Positions 7,927 through 16,973 of a stretch of DNA of 24,055 nucleotides are shown piece after piece. This stretch comes from Lachnospiraceae bacterium UBA7109 (GTDB lineage: Bacteria > Bacillota > Clostridia > Lachnospirales > Lachnospiraceae). The DNA lies in NCBI GenBank assembly GCA_002492335.1, contig DKYD01000082.1, forward strand, positions 1 to 24,055, written 5' to 3'. Numbering within the stretch: the stretch's first letter is position 1; each line of letters starts with the position of its first letter. The notes beneath the pieces were generated by a model. The model did not search any database. It was not told where the DNA came from and saw only the letters and a list, made by a program, of their open reading frames with translations. A program made the translations under genes and the position numbers.

Positions 7927-8625
7927 ATGGGAACACCACATAATGCTGCAGAAAAAGGACAGATTGCAAAAACAGTACTGATGCCGGGCGACCCGCTTCG
8001 GGCAAAATATATTGCGGATACGTATCTGGAAAATGTAGTCTGCTTTAATACGGTCAGAAATATGCTCGGTTATACCGGGACATATAAGGGAAAGAAAATT
8101 TCTGTCATGGGCGGAGGCATGGGAATGCCTTCGATTGGAATTTATAGCTATGAGCTGTATCATTTTTATGATGTAGATCAGATTATCCGCATCGGTTCCG
8201 CAGGTGGTCTGCAGGATGATGTGGACGTGATGGATATCGTGATCGGCATGGGGGCATGCACAAACTCCAATTATGCGGAACAATACGAGATACCGGGAAC
8301 CTTTGCACCGATACCGGATTACGGCCTTTTAGAAAAGGCGGTGAACCTTGCAAGAGAAAAGGGGGCAAATGTAAAAGTCGGAAATATATTGTCTTCTGAT
8401 GTGTTTTATCATGACAGGGAAGATTTTAATGACCGCTGGAGACGCATGGGAGTTCTGGCGATAGAGATGGAGGCAGCGGCTCTTTATATGAATGCGGCAA
8501 GAGCCGGAAAGAAGGCGCTGTGTATTCTCACTGTTTCGGATCATCTGTACAAAGAAGCATCGCTTGGCGCCAGAGAAAGAGAGACCGGATTTCATCAGAT
8601 GATGGAAATTGCGCTGGAACTTTGA
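7927..8625 (+). CDS. deoD: Purine-nucleoside phosphorylase, DeoD type
   Basis: Phosphorolysis of purine (deoxy)nucleosides to base and pentose-1-phosphate in nucleoside salvage; a hexameric cytosolic enzyme. From ATG 7927 the protein is 232 residues. It aligns by eye with E. coli DeoD with a one-residue numbering shift: His5, MPGDPLRAK (Arg25), RIGSAGG (Arg88, Ser91), EMEAAALY (Glu180, Met181, Glu182) and SDH (Asp205). A longer reading from 7873 is possible in frame, but AAAGGAGG at 7911-7918 and the typical MGTPH N-terminus fix the start at 7927. It follows the pflA terminator. Confidence 0.95.
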   Translation: MGTPHNAAEKGQIAKTVLMPGDPLRAKYIADTYLENVVCFNTVRNMLGYTGTYKGKKISVMGGGMGMPSIGIYSYELYHFYDVDQIIRIGSAGGLQDDVDVMDIVIGMGACTNSNYAEQYEIPGTFAPIPDYGLLEKAVNLAREKGANVKVGNILSSDVFYHDREDFNDRWRRMGVLAIEMEAAALYMNAARAGKKALCILTVSDHLYKEASLGARERETGFHQMMEIALEL

Positions 8626-8667
8626 TTTCTATTCACTCCTGCCTGCAAAACTGATTAAATTACAGTC

Positions 8668-8696
8668 TTGAAAGATGTATGAAAATGCGATATTAT
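8668..8696 (+). promoter_or_regulatory. Probable sigma-A promoter of leuB-ilvD-ilvB-serC-serA
   Basis: TTGAAA (8668-8673) and TATTAT (8691-8696) are spaced 17 bases apart, each five of six to consensus. The predicted leader of about 42 bases is too short for a T-box or a peptide attenuator, so control is more likely at the promoter. Confidence 0.65.
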
Positions 8697-8744
8697 AAAT
8701 GTTATAGGTTTTTTATGTAGATGTTTGGGAAGGAAGAGGGAACC

Positions 8745-9827
8745 ATGAATTTAAAAATAGGAGTGATTAAAGGGGATGGAATCGGCCCCGAGATCGTAAC
8801 GGAAGCGATGAAGGTTCTGGATAAGACAGCTGCACGTTACAATCATACAATTGAGTATACCCAGCTTCTTATGGGAGGCGCATCAATTGATGTGAATGGA
8901 ATTCCGCTTACCGATGAGACGGTTGCCAGTGCAAAAGCATGCGACGCTGTGCTGCTGGGTTCTATCGGCGGAGATGCAAAGACCTCGCCGTGGTATCAGC
9001 TGGAGCCGTCAAAGAGACCGGAAGCAGGACTTTTGAAAATCCGTAAGGAATTAAATCTTTTTGCGAATTTACGGCCGGCAGTTCTGTATGATGAACTGAA
9101 AGGCGCATGCCCGCTTAAGGAAGAGATTACCGACGGCGGTTTTGATATGATGATTATGAGAGAACTGACCGGAGGCCTGTACTTTGGGGATAGAAAGACT
9201 GTATGTGAGGATGGTGTGATGACTGCATACGACTCTCTTACCTATAATGAAAATGAAATCCGCAGGATTGCAAAGCGTGGTTTTGATATTGCAATGAAGC
9301 GCAGAAAGAAAGTAACAAGTGTAGACAAAGCGAATGTATTAGATTCTTCCAGACTTTGGAGAAAGATCGTAGAGGAAGTGGCGGCAGATTATCCGGAGGT
9401 AACGCTTACGCATATGCTGGTGGATAACTGTGCAATGCAGTTAGTCAAAGACCCGAGGCAGTTTGATGTTATTTTAACAGAGAATATGTTTGGAGATATT
9501 CTTTCAGATGAAGCAAGTATGGTGACAGGCTCCATCGGAATGCTGGCGAGTGCAAGTCTGAATGAGACAAAATTCGGTCTTTATGAGCCGAGCGGCGGCT
9601 CCGCGCCGGATATTGCAGGAAAAGGCATTGCGAATCCGATCGCTACAATTTTGTCTGCGGCTATGATGTTAAGATACAGCTTTGATCTGGACGAAGAGGC
9701 AGATGTGATTGAGGCGGCAGTCGGAGAAGTCCTTAAGAAAGGATATCGCACGATTGATATTATGTCCGAAGGAAAGACACAGGTTGGCACAGCCGGGATG
9801 GGCGACCTGATCTGCAGCTTCATCTAA
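8745..9827 (+). CDS. leuB: 3-isopropylmalate dehydrogenase
   Basis: Oxidative decarboxylation of 3-isopropylmalate with NAD in leucine synthesis. From ATG 8745 the protein is 360 residues, the usual length. Motifs include GDGIGPEIV (10-18), LLGSIGGD (70-77), RELTGGLYFG (139-148), DNCAMQLVKDP, TENMFGDILSDEAS, and the NAD-binding EPSGGSAPDIAGKGIANP. An in-frame ATG at 8721 would add eight residues, but GGAAGAGGG directly before 8745 and the family N-terminus favour 8745. First gene of a five-gene run; leuA, leuC and leuD are not in the window. Confidence 0.95.
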   Translation: MNLKIGVIKGDGIGPEIVTEAMKVLDKTAARYNHTIEYTQLLMGGASIDVNGIPLTDETVASAKACDAVLLGSIGGDAKTSPWYQLEPSKRPEAGLLKIRKELNLFANLRPAVLYDELKGACPLKEEITDGGFDMMIMRELTGGLYFGDRKTVCEDGVMTAYDSLTYNENEIRRIAKRGFDIAMKRRKKVTSVDKANVLDSSRLWRKIVEEVAADYPEVTLTHMLVDNCAMQLVKDPRQFDVILTENMFGDILSDEASMVTGSIGMLASASLNETKFGLYEPSGGSAPDIAGKGIANPIATILSAAMMLRYSFDLDEEADVIEAAVGEVLKKGYRTIDIMSEGKTQVGTAGMGDLICSFI

Positions 9828-9854
9828 GAACAGGATAAAGGATAACCAGATAAA

Positions 9855-9902
9855 CTGCAAATGCAGATTCAGGACGTAGTCCGATCAGGATATATTACGT
9901 CC
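9855..9902 (+). other. Small hairpins in the leuB-ilvD gap
   Basis: The 88-base gap holds CTGCA-AA-TGCAG (9855-9866). It also holds two mutually exclusive pairings: GGAC-GTA-GTCC (9872-9882), or GGACGTA (9872-9878) with TACGTCC (9896-9902). They stop just short of the ilvD AGGAGG (9905-9910). No U-tract follows. A role in mRNA processing or differential stability is possible but unproven. Confidence 0.3.
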
Positions 9903-9915
9903 CCAGGAGGTAAAT

Positions 9916-11589
9916 ATGAGAAGTGATACAGTTACAAAAGGAAAGCAGCAGGCGCCGCACCGTTCTTTATTTAATGCGCTTGGGCTGACGAAGGAAGAGA
10001 TGGACAGACCATTAGTTGGTATTGTCAGCTCTTATAATGAGATTGTTCCGGGTCACATGAACCTGGATAAAATTGTAAATGCCGTAAAACAGGGAGTTGC
10101 CATGGCAGGGGGAACACCGATCGTATTCCCGGCCATTGCCGTATGTGACGGGATTGCCATGGGGCATATCGGCATGAAATATTCTCTGGTTACAAGAGAT
10201 TTGATCGCGGATTCTACAGAGGCCATGGCGCTGGCGCATCAGTTTGATGCTCTGGTTATGGTTCCGAACTGTGACAAGAATGTTCCGGGACTTTTGATGG
10301 CGGCTGCAAGAATTAATGTTCCGACGATTTTTGTAAGCGGCGGTCCGATGCTTGCAGGCCATGTAAAGGGAGAAAAGAGAAGTCTTTCCAGCATGTTTGA
10401 AGCAGTTGGGGCGAATGCTGCGGGAACAATGTCAGATGAAGATCTGTGTGAATTTGAAAATAAAGTATGTCCGACCTGTGGTTCCTGTTCCGGTATGTAT
10501 ACGGCGAACAGTATGAACTGTCTGACGGAAGTCCTTGGTATGGGACTTGGCGGAAATGGAACAATTCCGGCAGTATATTCTGCAAGGATCCGGCTGGCGA
10601 AACAGGCTGGTATGAAGGTTATGGAACTTTGGGAGAAAAATATCCGTCCGCGTGACATTATGACAGAGGACGCCATCCTGAATGCGCTGACAGTAGATAT
10701 GGCGCTTGGATGCTCTACGAATAGTATGCTGCATCTTCCGGCAATTGCCCACGAGATCGGCATGGATTTTGAAATTGATTTTGCAAATGGAATCAGCGAA
10801 AAGACGCCGAATCTCTGCCACCTGGCTCCGGCGGGTCCGACCTATATGGAAGATCTGAATGAAGCCGGCGGTGTGTATGCAGTGATGAATGAGCTGAACA
10901 AATTAGGTTTATTACATACAGACTGTATGACAGTTACCGGTAAAACAGTAGGCGAGAATATTAAAAATGCAGTGAACCGGGATCCGTCTGTGATCCGTCC
11001 GGTAGAAAACCCGTATTCAAAGACCGGAGGACTTGCAGTGTTAAAGGGTAATCTTGCCCCGGATGGAAGCGTGGTAAAACGTTCTGCGGTTGTAGAGGAG
11101 ATGCTGGTGCATGAAGGACCGGCAAGAGTCTTTGAGTGTGAGGAAGATGCGATCGCGGCAATTAAAGGCGGAAAAATTGTGGCGGGCGATGTTGTGGTAA
11201 TTCGCTATGAAGGACCAAAGGGAGGTCCGGGTATGCGTGAAATGCTGAATCCGACGTCTGCAATTGCAGGTATGGGACTTGGCTCCAGTGTGGCGCTTAT
11301 TACAGACGGACGTTTCAGCGGCGCGTCAAGAGGAGCGTCCATCGGGCATGTTTCACCGGAAGCAGCAGTCGGCGGTCCGATCGCACTTGTAGAAGAAGGA
11401 GACATCATTAAAATTGATATTCCGGGATTAAAGCTCGAGCTTGATGTATCAGAGGAAGAGCTTGCAAAGAGAAGAGAAAAATGGCAGCCGAGAGAACCAA
11501 AGGTAACGACCGGCTATCTTGCAAGATACGCTTCCATGGTAACTTCCGGAAACCGGGGCGCAATTTTGGAGATACCAAAGAATAACTAA
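9916..11589 (+). CDS. ilvD: Dihydroxy-acid dehydratase
   Basis: Iron-sulfur enzyme that dehydrates dihydroxy acids to the 2-keto acids of valine and isoleucine synthesis. The 557 residues match family length. Visible signatures are the PNCDKNVPG motif (Cys119, Asp120, Lys121), CPTCGSCSGMYTANSM (Cys185, Cys188, Cys191), FPAIAVCDGIAMGH (Cys77), and the C-terminal GRFSGASRGASIGHVSPEAA. AGGAGG lies six bases before ATG 9916. Lies between leuB and ilvB in the same direction with no terminator between them. Confidence 0.97.
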   Translation: MRSDTVTKGKQQAPHRSLFNALGLTKEEMDRPLVGIVSSYNEIVPGHMNLDKIVNAVKQGVAMAGGTPIVFPAIAVCDGIAMGHIGMKYSLVTRDLIADSTEAMALAHQFDALVMVPNCDKNVPGLLMAAARINVPTIFVSGGPMLAGHVKGEKRSLSSMFEAVGANAAGTMSDEDLCEFENKVCPTCGSCSGMYTANSMNCLTEVLGMGLGGNGTIPAVYSARIRLAKQAGMKVMELWEKNIRPRDIMTEDAILNALTVDMALGCSTNSMLHLPAIAHEIGMDFEIDFANGISEKTPNLCHLAPAGPTYMEDLNEAGGVYAVMNELNKLGLLHTDCMTVTGKTVGENIKNAVNRDPSVIRPVENPYSKTGGLAVLKGNLAPDGSVVKRSAVVEEMLVHEGPARVFECEEDAIAAIKGGKIVAGDVVVIRYEGPKGGPGMREMLNPTSAIAGMGLGSSVALITDGRFSGASRGASIGHVSPEAAVGGPIALVEEGDIIKIDIPGLKLELDVSEEELAKRREKWQPREPKVTTGYLARYASMVTSGNRGAILEIPKNN

Positions 11590-11629
11590 AAAAACAGAAA
11601 CTTAAGATAGAACAGGAGAGTTTACAGGT

Positions 11630-13312
11630 ATGGAGTTGACAGGATCACAGATTGTAATCGAATGTTTGAAAGAACAGGGCGTGGATACCGTATTTGGTTA
11701 TCCGGGCGGCGCGATTTTGAACGTATACGATGAATTATACAAGCATAGTGATGAAATTACACATATATTAACATCTCATGAGCAGGGAGCATCGCATGCG
11801 GCAGATGGTTATGCAAGAGCTACCGGAAAAGTAGGCGTATGCCTTGCGACCAGCGGCCCGGGGGCAACGAATCTGGTTACGGGGATTGCAACGGCCTATA
11901 TGGATTCCATCCCGGTAGTGGCGATCACCTGTAATGTAGGGGTATCCCTTCTTGGAAAAGACAGTTTTCAGGAGATCGATATTGCGGGAATCACAATGCC
12001 GATTACGAAGCATAATTTTATTGTAAAAGATGTAAATGACCTTGCAGACACAATCCGAAGAGCGTTTGTAATTGCAAAGAAGGGGCGTCCGGGTCCGGTA
12101 TTGATTGATATTCCGAAGGATGTGACAGCGAATAAGGCGGAATATGAGAAGATGGAGATTTCTTCTGTGACAGCCTCAAAGGATATTTCCCGGGAAGAAA
12201 TTGAAACTGCACTTCAGATGATAACAAAGGCGAAAAAGCCGTATATTTTTGTGGGCGGAGGGGCAGTATTGTCCGGAGCCAGCGAAGAACTTTATACGTT
12301 TGCGAAAAAACTGGATGCGCCGGTAGCAGATTCCCTGATGGGAAAGGGTGCATTTCCAGGGACGGATGATTTATACACAGGCATGCTCGGAATGCATGGT
12401 ACAAAGGCGTCCAATTATGGAGTCAGTGAGTGTGACCTCCTGGTTGTAGTCGGTGCAAGATTCAGCGACCGTGTAACGGGAAATGCAAAGAAGTTTGCGA
12501 AGAATGCAAAGATTCTTCAGCTGGATATTGATGCGGCAGAGATGAATAAAAATGTGCTTATTACAGCTGGTATCGTAGGAGATATTAAAGAGATACTGAC
12601 CCTTTTAAATGCACGTCTGGAACAGCAGAGTCATCCGGCGTGGATTGAAAAAATCATGGCATACAAAGAAAAATATCCGTTGTCTTATCATCCGGAAATT
12701 CTGACAGGACCGTATATCGTAGAAGAAATTTACCGTCAGACAAAGGGAGACGCAATTATTGTGACAGAAGTAGGCCAGCATCAGATGTGGGCGGCTCAGT
12801 ATTATAAATATACAAAGCCTCATACACTGCTTACTTCCGGCGGACTTGGAACCATGGGATATGGACTTGGCGCCGCGCTCGGCGCAAAGATGGGGAGACC
12901 GGATAAGTGTGTTGTAAACATTGCAGGAGACGGATGTTTCCGTATGAATATGAATGAGATTGCGACAGCGGTGCGCCATAATATTCCGGTGATTCAGGTA
13001 GTAATTAACAACCATGTGCTCGGAATGGTACGCCAGTGGCAGAATCTGTTTTACGGACAGAGATATTCTTCTACCGTATTGAATGATGCCGTGGATTTTG
13101 TAAAGCTTGCAGAAGCGATGGGGGCAGAAGGAATCCGCGTCACAACACAGGAAGAGTTTAACCAGGCATTTGCAAAAGCGCTTACGCTTGGCAGACCGGT
13201 TGTCATTGACTGTCAGATCGACAGTGATGAAAAGGTATGGCCAATGGTAGCTCCGGGAGCGCCTATTAACGAGGCGTTCGATGAAGCGGATTTGAAAGAA
13301 AAAGGTAACTAA
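11630..13312 (+). CDS. ilvB: Acetolactate synthase large (catalytic) subunit
   Basis: Thiamine-diphosphate enzyme that condenses pyruvate with pyruvate or 2-ketobutyrate, the first common step of branched-chain amino acid synthesis. The 560 residues carry the activating Glu51 in SHEQGASHAADGYA. They also have an FAD/central domain and the ThDP motif from GDG (433-435) to NN (460-461). AGGAGAG lies about ten bases before the ATG. The gene begins 40 bases after ilvD. No ilvN/ilvH regulatory subunit follows, which is unusual for an anabolic enzyme; it may be encoded elsewhere. Confidence 0.95.
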   Translation: MELTGSQIVIECLKEQGVDTVFGYPGGAILNVYDELYKHSDEITHILTSHEQGASHAADGYARATGKVGVCLATSGPGATNLVTGIATAYMDSIPVVAITCNVGVSLLGKDSFQEIDIAGITMPITKHNFIVKDVNDLADTIRRAFVIAKKGRPGPVLIDIPKDVTANKAEYEKMEISSVTASKDISREEIETALQMITKAKKPYIFVGGGAVLSGASEELYTFAKKLDAPVADSLMGKGAFPGTDDLYTGMLGMHGTKASNYGVSECDLLVVVGARFSDRVTGNAKKFAKNAKILQLDIDAAEMNKNVLITAGIVGDIKEILTLLNARLEQQSHPAWIEKIMAYKEKYPLSYHPEILTGPYIVEEIYRQTKGDAIIVTEVGQHQMWAAQYYKYTKPHTLLTSGGLGTMGYGLGAALGAKMGRPDKCVVNIAGDGCFRMNMNEIATAVRHNIPVIQVVINNHVLGMVRQWQNLFYGQRYSSTVLNDAVDFVKLAEAMGAEGIRVTTQEEFNQAFAKALTLGRPVVIDCQIDSDEKVWPMVAPGAPINEAFDEADLKEKGN

Positions 13313-13345
13313 TAATAATTCAATATAGAAAATGGAGGAATGAAG

Positions 13346-14428
13346 ATGAGCAGAGTGTACAATTTTTCGGCAGGACCGGCAGTATTACCGGAGGAAGTCT
13401 TGAAGGAAGCAGCAGCAGAAATGCTGGATTACAAAGGATCCGGAATGTCCGTGATGGAGATGAGTCACCGCTCGGAACCGTTCAAAAAGATCATCGAGGA
13501 AGCAGAAAGTGATATCCGTGAGTTGATGAACATTCCGGATAACTATAAGGTGTTATTTATTCAGGGCGGCGCATCTACACAGTTTGCCATGATTCCGATG
13601 AATCTTATGAAAAACGGTGTGGCGGACTACATTATTACAGGACAGTTTGCAAAGAAAGCATACAAAGAGGCACAGAAATACGGTAAGATCAATGTGATTG
13701 CGTCTTCCGAGGATCAGACCTTTTCCTATATTCCGGATTGTTCCGACCTTCCGGTTTCTGAGGATGCAGATTATGTCTATATCTGTGAGAATAATACGAT
13801 CTACGGAACAAAATACAAGGAACTTCCGAATACGAAGGGAAAACCGCTTGTAGCAGACGTATCTTCCTGTTTCCTGTCTGAGCCGATAGACGTGGAAAAA
13901 TATGGGATTATCTACGGAGGAGTACAGAAAAATGTAGGACCGGCAGGTATGGCGATCGTAATTATCCGCGAAGACCTGATTCGTGAGGATGTATTCCCGG
14001 GAACACCGACGATGCTGACATATAAGACTCATGCGGATGCAGGTTCTCTTTATAATACACCTCCGGCATACAGCATTTATATTTGTGGAAAGGTATTTAA
14101 GTGGCTGAAAAAACAGGGCGGTCTTGAAGCAATGAAAGAACGCAACGAGAAGAAGGCAAAGATTCTTTACGATTATCTGGATGAGAGTAAATTATTCAAA
14201 TCCAGTGTGAATCCGAAAGACCGCTCTCTTATGAATGTAACCTTTGTAACAGGAGATAAAGAGCTGGATGCAAAATTTGTAAAAGAAGCAAAAGCAGCAG
14301 GACTTGAGAGCCTGAAAGGCCACAGAAGCGTAGGCGGTATGCGTGCAAGTATTTATAATGCAATGCCAATCGAAGGCGTAGAAGCGCTTGTTGCATTTAT
14401 GAAGAAATTTGAGGAGGAGAATCTGTAA
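13346..14428 (+). CDS. serC: Phosphoserine aminotransferase
   Basis: PLP enzyme that transfers an amino group from glutamate to 3-phosphohydroxypyruvate, the second step of serine synthesis. The 360-residue protein starts with the family hallmark YNFSAGPAVLP. It has Lys195 in GGVQKNVGPAG as the expected PLP Schiff-base lysine, preceded by ADVSSCF. An ATG two codons earlier (13340) directly abuts the GGAGGA at 13334-13339, so 13346, with about six bases of spacing, is the better start. serA begins two bases after its stop. Confidence 0.95.
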   Translation: MSRVYNFSAGPAVLPEEVLKEAAAEMLDYKGSGMSVMEMSHRSEPFKKIIEEAESDIRELMNIPDNYKVLFIQGGASTQFAMIPMNLMKNGVADYIITGQFAKKAYKEAQKYGKINVIASSEDQTFSYIPDCSDLPVSEDADYVYICENNTIYGTKYKELPNTKGKPLVADVSSCFLSEPIDVEKYGIIYGGVQKNVGPAGMAIVIIREDLIREDVFPGTPTMLTYKTHADAGSLYNTPPAYSIYICGKVFKWLKKQGGLEAMKERNEKKAKILYDYLDESKLFKSSVNPKDRSLMNVTFVTGDKELDAKFVKEAKAAGLESLKGHRSVGGMRASIYNAMPIEGVEALVAFMKKFEEENL

Positions 14429-14430
14429 TC

Positions 14431-15594
14431 ATGTATAAATATCATTGTTTAAATCCAATTTCTGCCGTAGGTCTGGACAGAATGACAGACGACTATGCCC
14501 CGGTGAGCAGTCCGGATAAGGCAGATGCAATTCTTGTAAGAAGCGCCGGAATGCATGACATGGAATTCGGAAAAGAATTAAAGGCAATCGGAAGAGCCGG
14601 AGCCGGAGTCAATAATATTCCGCTTGATAAATGTGCAGACCAGGGAATTGTCGTATTCAATACACCGGGCGCTAACGCAAACGGTGTTAAGGAGCTGGTA
14701 ATTGCAGGTATGCTGCTGGCTTCCAGAGATATCATCGGAGGCATTAACTGGGTACAGGAAAATGAAGAAGACGGCAATATTGCAAAAGATGCTGAGAAAG
14801 CGAAGAAAGCATTTGCCGGATGCGAACTGGAAGGAAAGAAGTTAGGCGTTATCGGTCTTGGAGCAATTGGTGTACTGGTGGCAAACGCAGCAACCAACCT
14901 CGGTATGGAGGTATATGGATTTGATCCGTATATTTCTGTAGAATCAGCATGGAAGCTTTCAAGAAGCATTCATCATGCAAAGACAGTAGATGAGATCTAT
15001 AAAGACTGTGATTATATTACCATTCATGTACCGGCTATGGACAGTACAAAAGGAATGATCGATAAAAATGCAGTCGGTCTGATGAAAGAAGGCGTTGTTG
15101 TACTGAATTTTGCAAGAGATGTGCTGGTAGATTCAGAAGCCATGGTCGATGCGCTTGTTTCGGGCAAAGTAAAACGTTATGTGACAGATTTCCCGACGCC
15201 GGAAATTGCAGGTGTAAAGGGCGCGATCGTAATTCCGCATCTTGGGGCTTCTACGGCAGAAGCAGAAGACAACTGTGCGAAGATGGCTGTGAAAGAGCTG
15301 ATGGATTATCTGGAAAACGGAAACATCCGCAATTCTGTTAACTATCCGAACTGTGATATGGGAGAGCACGGAGAGCGTACAAGAATTACGGTTCTGCATC
15401 GCAATGTTCCGAATATTATCGGACAGATTACAAAGATTCTCGGAGATGACAATATGAACATTGAGGATATGACGAACAAGAGCAAAGGTGCATATGCTTA
15501 TACGATGATTGATATCAGCTCTGAAGTTCCGGAGCGTGTTTCTGAAGATCTTGGGAAAGTGAAGGATATCTTAAGAGTACGTGTAATTAAATAA
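14431..15594 (+). CDS. serA: D-3-phosphoglycerate dehydrogenase with C-terminal ACT domain
   Basis: Oxidises 3-phosphoglycerate to 3-phosphohydroxypyruvate, the committed step of serine synthesis; SerC in the preceding gene uses the product. The 387-residue protein has a Rossmann motif GLGAIGVLVA (142-151). Its catalytic residues appear as Arg229 (NFARD), Glu258 (TPEI) and His270 (PHLGAST). The last 70 or so residues form a probable ACT domain for serine feedback. It lacks the intervening domain of long SerA forms. The segment between the catalytic Glu and His is short (12 residues). The RBS GAGGAGGAGA lies inside the end of serC, suggesting translational coupling. Confidence 0.94.
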   Translation: MYKYHCLNPISAVGLDRMTDDYAPVSSPDKADAILVRSAGMHDMEFGKELKAIGRAGAGVNNIPLDKCADQGIVVFNTPGANANGVKELVIAGMLLASRDIIGGINWVQENEEDGNIAKDAEKAKKAFAGCELEGKKLGVIGLGAIGVLVANAATNLGMEVYGFDPYISVESAWKLSRSIHHAKTVDEIYKDCDYITIHVPAMDSTKGMIDKNAVGLMKEGVVVLNFARDVLVDSEAMVDALVSGKVKRYVTDFPTPEIAGVKGAIVIPHLGASTAEAEDNCAKMAVKELMDYLENGNIRNSVNYPNCDMGEHGERTRITVLHRNVPNIIGQITKILGDDNMNIEDMTNKSKGAYAYTMIDISSEVPERVSEDLGKVKDILRVRVIK

Positions 15595-15602
15595 CAGATT
15601 CC

Positions 15603-15638
15603 AAAAAGAACACCGGCTGCGGCCGGCGTTCTTTTTTT
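15603..15638. terminator. Bidirectional terminator between convergent serA and prs
   Basis: AAAAAGAAC-A-CCGGC (15603-15617) pairs with GCCGG-C-GTTCTTTTT (15622-15636) around the loop TGCG, with one A-C mismatch. Seven T follow on the plus strand, and a five-A run on the left gives a U-run for the minus strand. It lies 9 bases past serA and 10 bases past prs. Confidence 0.92.
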
Positions 15639-15647
15639 GAACCCTGA

Positions 15648-16826
15648 TTATAGGTTTCTCATGTTATGTTTTTCCAGAAGCGCGTGTATTTTCGCTGTCG
15701 GATCAAGGACGGAACTCATAGTAATATCGTGGTTAAAGGAATCAATGATCAGAGCGATAAATTTACTCATATCTGCCACGACAAAGTATGGCTTTTCAAG
15801 GGCTTCCGGAGGAAGATAAGTAAGGTTTGTTGTGATTACCCGGTCGATATATCCTTTTTCGTAATATTCATCGAATTTGCCGAAGCCATCTGTGAAGAGT
15901 CCGAAGGTAGTACAGACGAATACCCGCTCGGCTCCCCGCTCCTTCATCTGTCTGGCAACATCCAGCATACTTTCGCCGGAGGAAATCATATCGTCTACAA
16001 TAATTACGGTCTTTCCATGGATATCGCTTCCAAGGAATTCGTGTGCGACAATTGGATTTTTGCCGTTTACAACGGTAGAGTAATCGCGGCGTTTGTAGAA
16101 CATACCCATGTCTACACCGATGACATTGGAAAAGTATACAGCGCGGTGCATTGCCCCTTCATCCGGGCTGATGATCATTAAATGATCTTTGTCAACTTTG
16201 AGATCAGGTTCCGCGCGCAGAAGCGCTTTCATAAACTGATAGGCAGGTGCAAAATTATCAAATCCATGAAGTGGAATCGAATTCTGAACCCTTGGATCGT
16301 GCGCATCAAAGGTAATAATATTGCTGACGCCCATGTCAACAAGTTCCCGGAGGGCGATCGCGCAGTCCAGAGATTCTCTCTTTGTGCGTTTGTGCTGCCG
16401 GCTTTCATAAAGAAATGGCATGATGACGTTGATCCGGTGGGATTTGCCTGTGGCAGCAGATATAATACGCTTCAAGTCCTGGTAATGGTCATCCGGCGAC
16501 ATATGGTTCGGATGTCCGTTTACCGTATAAGTAAGGCTGTAATTGCATACATCTACCATAATAAATAAATCTTTTCCACGGGTGCTTTCACTGATAATCC
16601 CCTTTGCTTCTCCGGTTCCGAATCTGGGACAATGACAGTCAATCAGATAATTATCGAGCTGGTAGCTTGAAAACAACGGGGAAGAAAGTGATTCTTTTAA
16701 GGTGTCCTGACGGAATTTTACAATATAATCATTTACTTTCCTGCCCAGTTCACGGCAGCTGTCAAGCGCTGCGATTTTAAGAGGAGCAACCGGAAGGGCT
16801 GTTTCCATTAATTTAATATTTGGCAT
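15648..16826 (-). CDS. prs: Ribose-phosphate pyrophosphokinase, divergent long form
   Basis: Makes PRPP from ribose-5-phosphate and ATP for purine, pyrimidine, His and Trp synthesis. The PRPP-binding loop VIIVDDMISSGES (274-286) is clear. RQHKRTKRES (143-152) corresponds to the RQDRK catalytic region of classical enzymes, and TFDAHD (172-177) to the metal-binding DLHA region. At 392 residues it is about 75 longer than typical Prs (about 315). Extra sequence lies at the N-terminus and around residues 240-265. AGGAGA precedes the ATG. It is transcribed convergently to serA and divergently from the DUF512 gene. Family membership is firm; full catalytic competence is inferred. Confidence 0.88.
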   Translation of the reverse strand: MPNIKLMETALPVAPLKIAALDSCRELGRKVNDYIVKFRQDTLKESLSSPLFSSYQLDNYLIDCHCPRFGTGEAKGIISESTRGKDLFIMVDVCNYSLTYTVNGHPNHMSPDDHYQDLKRIISAATGKSHRINVIMPFLYESRQHKRTKRESLDCAIALRELVDMGVSNIITFDAHDPRVQNSIPLHGFDNFAPAYQFMKALLRAEPDLKVDKDHLMIISPDEGAMHRAVYFSNVIGVDMGMFYKRRDYSTVVNGKNPIVAHEFLGSDIHGKTVIIVDDMISSGESMLDVARQMKERGAERVFVCTTFGLFTDGFGKFDEYYEKGYIDRVITTNLTYLPPEALEKPYFVVADMSKFIALIIDSFNHDITMSSVLDPTAKIHALLEKHNMRNL

Positions 16827-16894
16827 AATAATCTCCTGTAAATTTCTATCATTAAATTGAACATTTTCATCTCGAAAAATTACGTCCTATAATA

Positions 16895-16924
16895 TTTATA
16901 TCATTTTTGGTAGTATATGGTCAA
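16895..16924 (-). promoter_or_regulatory. Probable sigma-A promoter of prs
   Basis: On the complement TTGACC (16919-16924) is followed after 18 bases by TATAAA (16895-16900), each five of six to consensus. The leader would be about 60 bases. Confidence 0.6.
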
Positions 16925-16943
16925 TGAAAAGGACAAATCTTTT

Positions 16944-16973
16944 TTGCCCGGATGGAGAATTGTGTGCTATACT
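16944..16973 (+). promoter_or_regulatory. Probable extended -10 promoter of the DUF512-der-plsY-gpsA run
   Basis: TTGCCC (16944-16949), an 18-base spacer, and TATACT (16968-16973) preceded by TGC, which gives an extended -10. The start would be near 16980. This places the promoter inside the longer possible reading from 16924 and supports 17008 as the true start of the gene. Confidence 0.6.

Noticed and set aside
8626..8744. T-box or leader-peptide attenuator before leuB
   Set aside because: No T-box AGGGTGG core, no terminator/antiterminator pair, and the leader from the best promoter is only about 42 bases.
15666..16181. A 171-codon open frame on the plus strand opposite prs
   Set aside because: It begins right after the serA/prs terminator but has no ribosome binding site or family resemblance, and prs occupies the complement with strong motifs.
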